Shown here one piece after another: positions 60,907-64,000 of a stretch of DNA of 64,000 nt. Source of the DNA: Streptomyces sp. CB02056. GTDB lineage: Bacteria > Actinomycetota > Actinomycetes > Streptomycetales > Streptomycetaceae. Under the pieces are notes generated by a model. It was not told the origin of the DNA. It worked only from the letters and a program-made list of their open reading frames with translations, and did not search any database. The position numbers and the translations under genes are program-made. The stretch's first letter is position 1; each line of letters begins with the position of its first letter. The stretch lies in assembly GCF_001905545.1 (NCBI RefSeq), contig NZ_LIPD01000007.1, positions 689,045 to 753,044 on the forward strand, read 5' to 3'.

Positions 60907-62868
60907 TCAGAGCGGCAGGCTCTGCCAGGGGCCGAAGGTGGTGGGGGTGGTGGCCGTGCGGAGGTACACCCGGCCGTCGGTGCCGATGGCGAAGAGGTGG
61001 AGGACGCCGGTGCCGTCGGTGAGGGCGGCCGGGTGGTCGAGGACGGTGCCGCCGAGGTCCTGCCAGGGGCCGTAGCCGCTGTCGGGGGCGGTCTGGGCGG
61101 TGGTGCTGACGCCGCCGGCGGCGTTGCGTTCGAACAGGACGACGCGGCCGGCGAAGGTGGCCGCGGCCGGTTCGCCGACGCCGCCGTGGCCGCCGAGGGG
61201 GGCCGGGGTCCGGCTCCACGGTCCGCCGGGCCGGGTCTGGTAGCTGACCAGCACCGCGCCGGTGCCGACCTCGCGGTAGGCGAGTTCGATGCGGCCGTCC
61301 TGGTCGAGGGCGGCCTTGGGCGGGCTGGCCGGGCGGGCGTCCGGGATCGGGTCGGGGCCGGTGAGGGCACCGTTCGGGGTGTTCTGGTGCCAGCCGAGGA
61401 CGGCGGTGCGGGTGGCGGCGAACACCTCGATCGCCCCGGCGCCGTTGCGGATCGCGGCGACCGGGTCCTGGAGGTCGGTGCCGCCGAAGTCCGTCCAGGT
61501 GCCCGTCCACACCCCGCCCGGGGTGGTCTGCCGGATGCCGCTGAGGCCGCCGCCGCCGTTCTTGACGAAGAGTTCCAGCCGCCCGTCCAGGGAGTTGGCG
61601 ACAGCGGGCACGCCGACCTGGTCCTCGTTGCCGAGTCCGGTGTTGGGGTTGCCGTGGTCGGCCCAGCTGTCCCACCAGCGGCCGTTGGGCACGGCCTGCG
61701 GCAGGGAGAGGAGGTGGTGGTCGGTGAGGCGGCGGGCGAAGACCTCCAGTCGGCCGTCGGCGTTGGTGCCGACGGCGATGCCGGGGGCGATCCGCCCGCC
61801 GGGGTCGGCCATCCGGAGCGGGCCGCCCCAGCTGCCGTCGGCCTGGCGCCAGTAGGTGTGGAGGGCGCCGGCCCGGACGACGAAGACCTGCGGCCGGCCG
61901 TCCTGGTTGAGCCCGGCCCAGGAGGTGCCGCGCGACCAGCGGTAGTACATCCGGGAGAACCAGAGGGCGGAGTAGTTCCCGTCGGAGTGGTCGTGGCCGG
62001 CGTACTCGGAGAAGAACACGCCCTTGGCGCCGGCCGTCGCCGGGTCGAGGTTCACCGGGGCGTCGCCGATGTTGTAGTCCCGGTAGTTCACCTGGATCAG
62101 GTTGCCGCCGTAGAGGCCGGCGGCCTGGCCGGCGAACTTCGCGGCGGCGACGTGGTCGGAGTGGTCGCCGGAGTAGCGGCGGTCCGGGAGTTCGTCCTGG
62201 GCCCGGAGCACGGTCGGCCGGTAGGTCGCCATCAGCTGGCGCAGTACTTCGACGACGTCGGCGGCCGTGTAGGTGGACGGCCCGGACAGCGGGCTGTCCT
62301 TCGGGACGACCGTGGTGTCGGTGCCGCCGTTCAGCACGCCGCCGAGCCGGGCGTCGTGCAGGTTGAGGAAGATCAGGTGCACCGGCCGGCCCTTGAGGAC
62401 GTACCGTTCGACCTGCTTGCCGGCGACCGTCCAGGCCTCGGCCGTCCAGTGCCCGACCTCGTCGGTGGCCGGGTCGGTGTCGCCGACCCCGGTCATCCGG
62501 GAGTAGGCGTTGACGGCGCCCATCTGCCGGTTCCAGGTGCGCAGCGGTTCGCCGGCGGTGTCCCAGCAGACGGTGGCGCAGGGGTCGCCGGTCGCGTTCC
62601 CCGCGGTGACGAAGACGGTGACGGACGGCGTGCCGTCGGCGAGGGCGTTGGAGAGGTCCGGGTTCATGAAGAGGATGTCGTCGTCCTCGTGCGCGACGAT
62701 CTGCATGAACAGCGGTCCGGAGCCGGTGGCCGCGGCTCCGGGTACGGGTACGGCTGCGGCTCCGGGTTCGGCCGCGGCCGCGCGGGTCGCCGTCGCCTTG
62801 GTCAGGACGGGTGCGGCGAGGGCGGTGAGCGCGACGGAGGCGAGGAGTTGTCGTCGTCCGATTGCCAT
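60907..62868 (-). CDS. Secreted PIG-L deacetylase with C-terminal beta-propeller
   Basis: A 653-residue Tat-exported protein (IGRRQLLASVALTALAAP signal). The PIG-L/LmbE-like zinc deacetylase domain (about 50-330) has QIVAHEDDDILFMNP in place of AHPDD and the second zinc motif GDHSDHVAAAKF; such enzymes remove N-acetyl groups from GlcNAc derivatives. The rest is a propeller with about six blades of the form DGRLEVFARRLTDHHL and DGRLELFVKNGGG ending W-x-x-L/F, a carbohydrate-binding-type module. The ATG at 62868 has GGGGGA upstream. It is probably extracellular, acting on wall or exogenous amino-sugar polymers. Monocistronic. Confidence 0.85.
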   Translation of the reverse strand: MAIGRRQLLASVALTALAAPVLTKATATRAAAAEPGAAAVPVPGAAATGSGPLFMQIVAHEDDDILFMNPDLSNALADGTPSVTVFVTAGNATGDPCATVCWDTAGEPLRTWNRQMGAVNAYSRMTGVGDTDPATDEVGHWTAEAWTVAGKQVERYVLKGRPVHLIFLNLHDARLGGVLNGGTDTTVVPKDSPLSGPSTYTAADVVEVLRQLMATYRPTVLRAQDELPDRRYSGDHSDHVAAAKFAGQAAGLYGGNLIQVNYRDYNIGDAPVNLDPATAGAKGVFFSEYAGHDHSDGNYSALWFSRMYYRWSRGTSWAGLNQDGRPQVFVVRAGALHTYWRQADGSWGGPLRMADPGGRIAPGIAVGTNADGRLEVFARRLTDHHLLSLPQAVPNGRWWDSWADHGNPNTGLGNEDQVGVPAVANSLDGRLELFVKNGGGGLSGIRQTTPGGVWTGTWTDFGGTDLQDPVAAIRNGAGAIEVFAATRTAVLGWHQNTPNGALTGPDPIPDARPASPPKAALDQDGRIELAYREVGTGAVLVSYQTRPGGPWSRTPAPLGGHGGVGEPAAATFAGRVVLFERNAAGGVSTTAQTAPDSGYGPWQDLGGTVLDHPAALTDGTGVLHLFAIGTDGRVYLRTATTPTTFGPWQSLPL

Positions 62869-63081
62869 GGGATCCCCCAATTCGAGATCGGGACGTGAGC
62901 ATGCCAGAAGGAGGTTAACCCATCCCCGGGTCCACAATGCCGCGCGCCGCATTCCGCGAACGTGTCGTACTGGAAAGACAGTTGACGCACGCTCAAACGT
63001 CTTCGCCCACTTCCTTCCCGGTATCCTCGTTTCCGGACGAACCCGTTCCTCCGTCGGGCCGCGCACCCCGGCCGACCACGG

Positions 63082-63203
63082 CGTTTCCCCCGTTCCCGCC
63101 GGTTTCCCTCCGCTTTCCCGCCGGTCCGCCGCACGGTTTCCCACCGGCTTCCCACCGGTTTCCCCCTGGTCCACCGCGCGCTTTACCGCCGGTCCGCCGC
63201 GAC
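63082..63203. repeat. Degenerate 11-bp minisatellite
   Basis: About ten units related to GGTTTCCCACC, for example at 63101, 63112, 63135, 63147, 63158 and 63180, interspersed with GGTCCGCCGC variants. The minus strand reads as repeats of GGGAAACC. Confidence 0.6.
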
Positions 63204-63297
63204 GCCCCGGAGCGGGACGGACGCCCCGCCGCCGTCCCGCACCGCCTGATCGACGTCCGCGGAACCCCCTCCGGCCCTCCCCTCGCGGCACCGGGCT

Positions 63298-63333
63298 TTG
63301 CCCGGGGTGGCGGCGAGCAGGCAAGATAGCCGG
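63298..63333 (+). promoter_or_regulatory. Predicted leaderless promoter of the helicase gene
   Basis: -35 TTGCCC (63298-63303), 18 nt, -10 CAAGAT (63322-63327), then 6 nt to the GTG at 63334. No Shine-Dalgarno sequence. Confidence 0.55.
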
Positions 63334-64000
63334 GTGACCCTCCTTGATCTGATGCCGAAGCCCGCCACCCCCGACGCGCTGTACGAGACGTTCGCAGCCT
63401 GGTCGGAGGAGCGCGGGATCACGCTGTACCCGGCACAGGAGGAGGCGCTGATCGAGCTGGTGTCGGGGAACAACGTGATCCTCGCGACGCCGACCGGGTC
63501 GGGCAAGAGCCTGGTGGCGGCGGGGGCGCACTTCGCCGCGCTGGCGGAGGGGAAGCGGACCTTCTACACCGCGCCGATCAAGGCACTGGTCTCGGAGAAG
63601 TTCTTCGACCTGGTGAAGATGTTCGGCACCGAACAGGTCGGCATGATGACCGGCGACGCGAGCGTCAACCCGACCGCGCCGATCATCTGCTGCACCGCCG
63701 AGGTGCTCGCCCAGATCGCGCTGCGCGACGGCACCCGGGCGGACATCGGCCAGGTGGTCATGGACGAGTTCCACTTCTACGCGGAGCCGGACCGCGGCTG
63801 GGCCTGGCAGATCCCGCTGCTGGAGCTGCCGCAGGCGCAGTTCCTGCTGATGTCCGCGACGCTCGGCGACGTCCGCCGCTTCGAGGAGGACCTGACCCGC
63901 CGCACCGGCCGGCCGACCACGGTGGTGCGCAACGCGACCCGCCCGGTGCCGCTGTTCTACGAGTACCGCCGCACCTCGATGCACGAGACCCTGGAGGAGC
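63334..64000 (+). CDS. DEAD/DEAH-box helicase (DUF3516-type), 3' end cut by window edge
   Basis: The first 222 residues of a superfamily 2 helicase. It begins VTLLDLMPKPATPDALYETF; the Q-motif-like YPAQEEALIELVSG is followed by motif I ATPTGSGKSLVAA, Ia YTAPIKALVSEKF, motif II VVMDEFHFYAEPDRGWAW (a DEFH box) and motif III LLMSATLGD. The order and DEFH box match large actinobacterial helicases with a C-terminal DUF3516 domain, related to Ski2/Mtr4-type RNA helicases. The GTG at 63334 is the first codon after a clear promoter. The rest lies outside the window. Confidence 0.88.
   Translation, partial: MTLLDLMPKPATPDALYETFAAWSEERGITLYPAQEEALIELVSGNNVILATPTGSGKSLVAAGAHFAALAEGKRTFYTAPIKALVSEKFFDLVKMFGTEQVGMMTGDASVNPTAPIICCTAEVLAQIALRDGTRADIGQVVMDEFHFYAEPDRGWAWQIPLLELPQAQFLLMSATLGDVRRFEEDLTRRTGRPTTVVRNATRPVPLFYEYRRTSMHETLEE

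Larger units (their letters stand above)
62869..63333. other. Divergent intergenic region with degenerate minisatellite
   Basis: A 465-bp stretch between the deacetylase and helicase genes. No gene supported. The middle part is the GGTTTCCC-type repeat listed separately; the right end carries the helicase promoter. Confidence 0.5.

Noticed and set aside
62802..63155. Repetitive small peptide frames (GGKPVGN type) antisense over the minisatellite
   Set aside because: They result from translating the 11-bp repeats; no start signal or conservation evidence.

Overview
This 64-kb window is very GC-rich (about 73% by eye). Its codon use, GTG/TTG starts, four-base start/stop overlaps, Tat and lipoprotein signals and gene content fit a streptomycete (Streptomyces or Kitasatospora), on a chromosome segment outside the conserved ribosomal/replication core. 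No tRNA, rRNA, CRISPR array, insertion sequence or integrase was seen. Both edges cut genes: an acyl-CoA carboxyltransferase on the left and a DEAD/DEAH helicase on the right.

Left part (1-15.0 kb) is ordinary accessory metabolism: an AtuA-like/acyl-CoA carboxyltransferase pair behind a large inverted repeat, a HelD-type RNA polymerase-associated helicase, a solitary cytochrome P450, a secreted NlpC/P60 hydrolase with two near-identical C-terminal repeats, a VOC protein, a UvrA-like ABC protein of drug-resistance type, a GNAT acetyltransferase, a secreted endonuclease/phosphatase-family protein and a Gfo/Idh/MocA oxidoreductase.

The most unusual region is 15.1-26.0 kb: a seven-gene co-directional operon that looks like a compact biosynthetic gene cluster. 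It encodes a 2-oxoglutarate/Fe(II) oxygenase, a 1434-residue NRPS-like protein with domain order adenylation-carrier-epimerization-reductase and no condensation domain, a short-chain dehydrogenase, two consecutive ATP-grasp ligases, an MFS exporter and an aspartyl/asparaginyl-hydroxylase-type oxygenase. The simplest reading is that an activated amino or related acid is epimerised and released reductively, joined to other pieces by the ATP-grasp enzymes, hydroxylated and exported. A promoter whose -35 box sits inside an inverted repeat precedes the operon.

At 26.1-41.7 kb lies a carbohydrate-type catabolic locus: a TIM-barrel isomerase, a ROK repressor, a 2-hydroxyacid dehydrogenase, a cytoplasmic sulfatase, and an opposing seven-gene operon (PHP-like protein, secreted polysaccharide lyase-like protein, lipoprotein, two permeases, a fused double ATPase, a Tat-exported beta-propeller), plus a GH43-like protein. 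Related sites ending in CTGA-n-A-n-AAA lie at the promoters facing these genes, suggesting one ROK regulon for an acidic, possibly sulfated, saccharide. A LysR regulator follows.

At 42.8-49.3 kb four paralogous secreted beta-propeller proteins stand in tandem, each behind its own copy of one promoter module (ATACG-N8-CGTAT, exactly 25 nt, TTGACC, 17-18 nt, TTGGCT). Promoter subtypes alternate 1/3 versus 2/4 whereas the proteins group differently.

The right part holds kbl-tdh (threonine catabolism), a serine-hydrolase lipoprotein, a divergent DNA ligase / LigD-type polymerase pair, bioF, a three-gene set with WXG100-like features and AT-rich upstream DNA, and a secreted PIG-L deacetylase-propeller protein. 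Several start codons here lie 6-7 nt after a -10-like hexamer, which predicts leaderless mRNAs.
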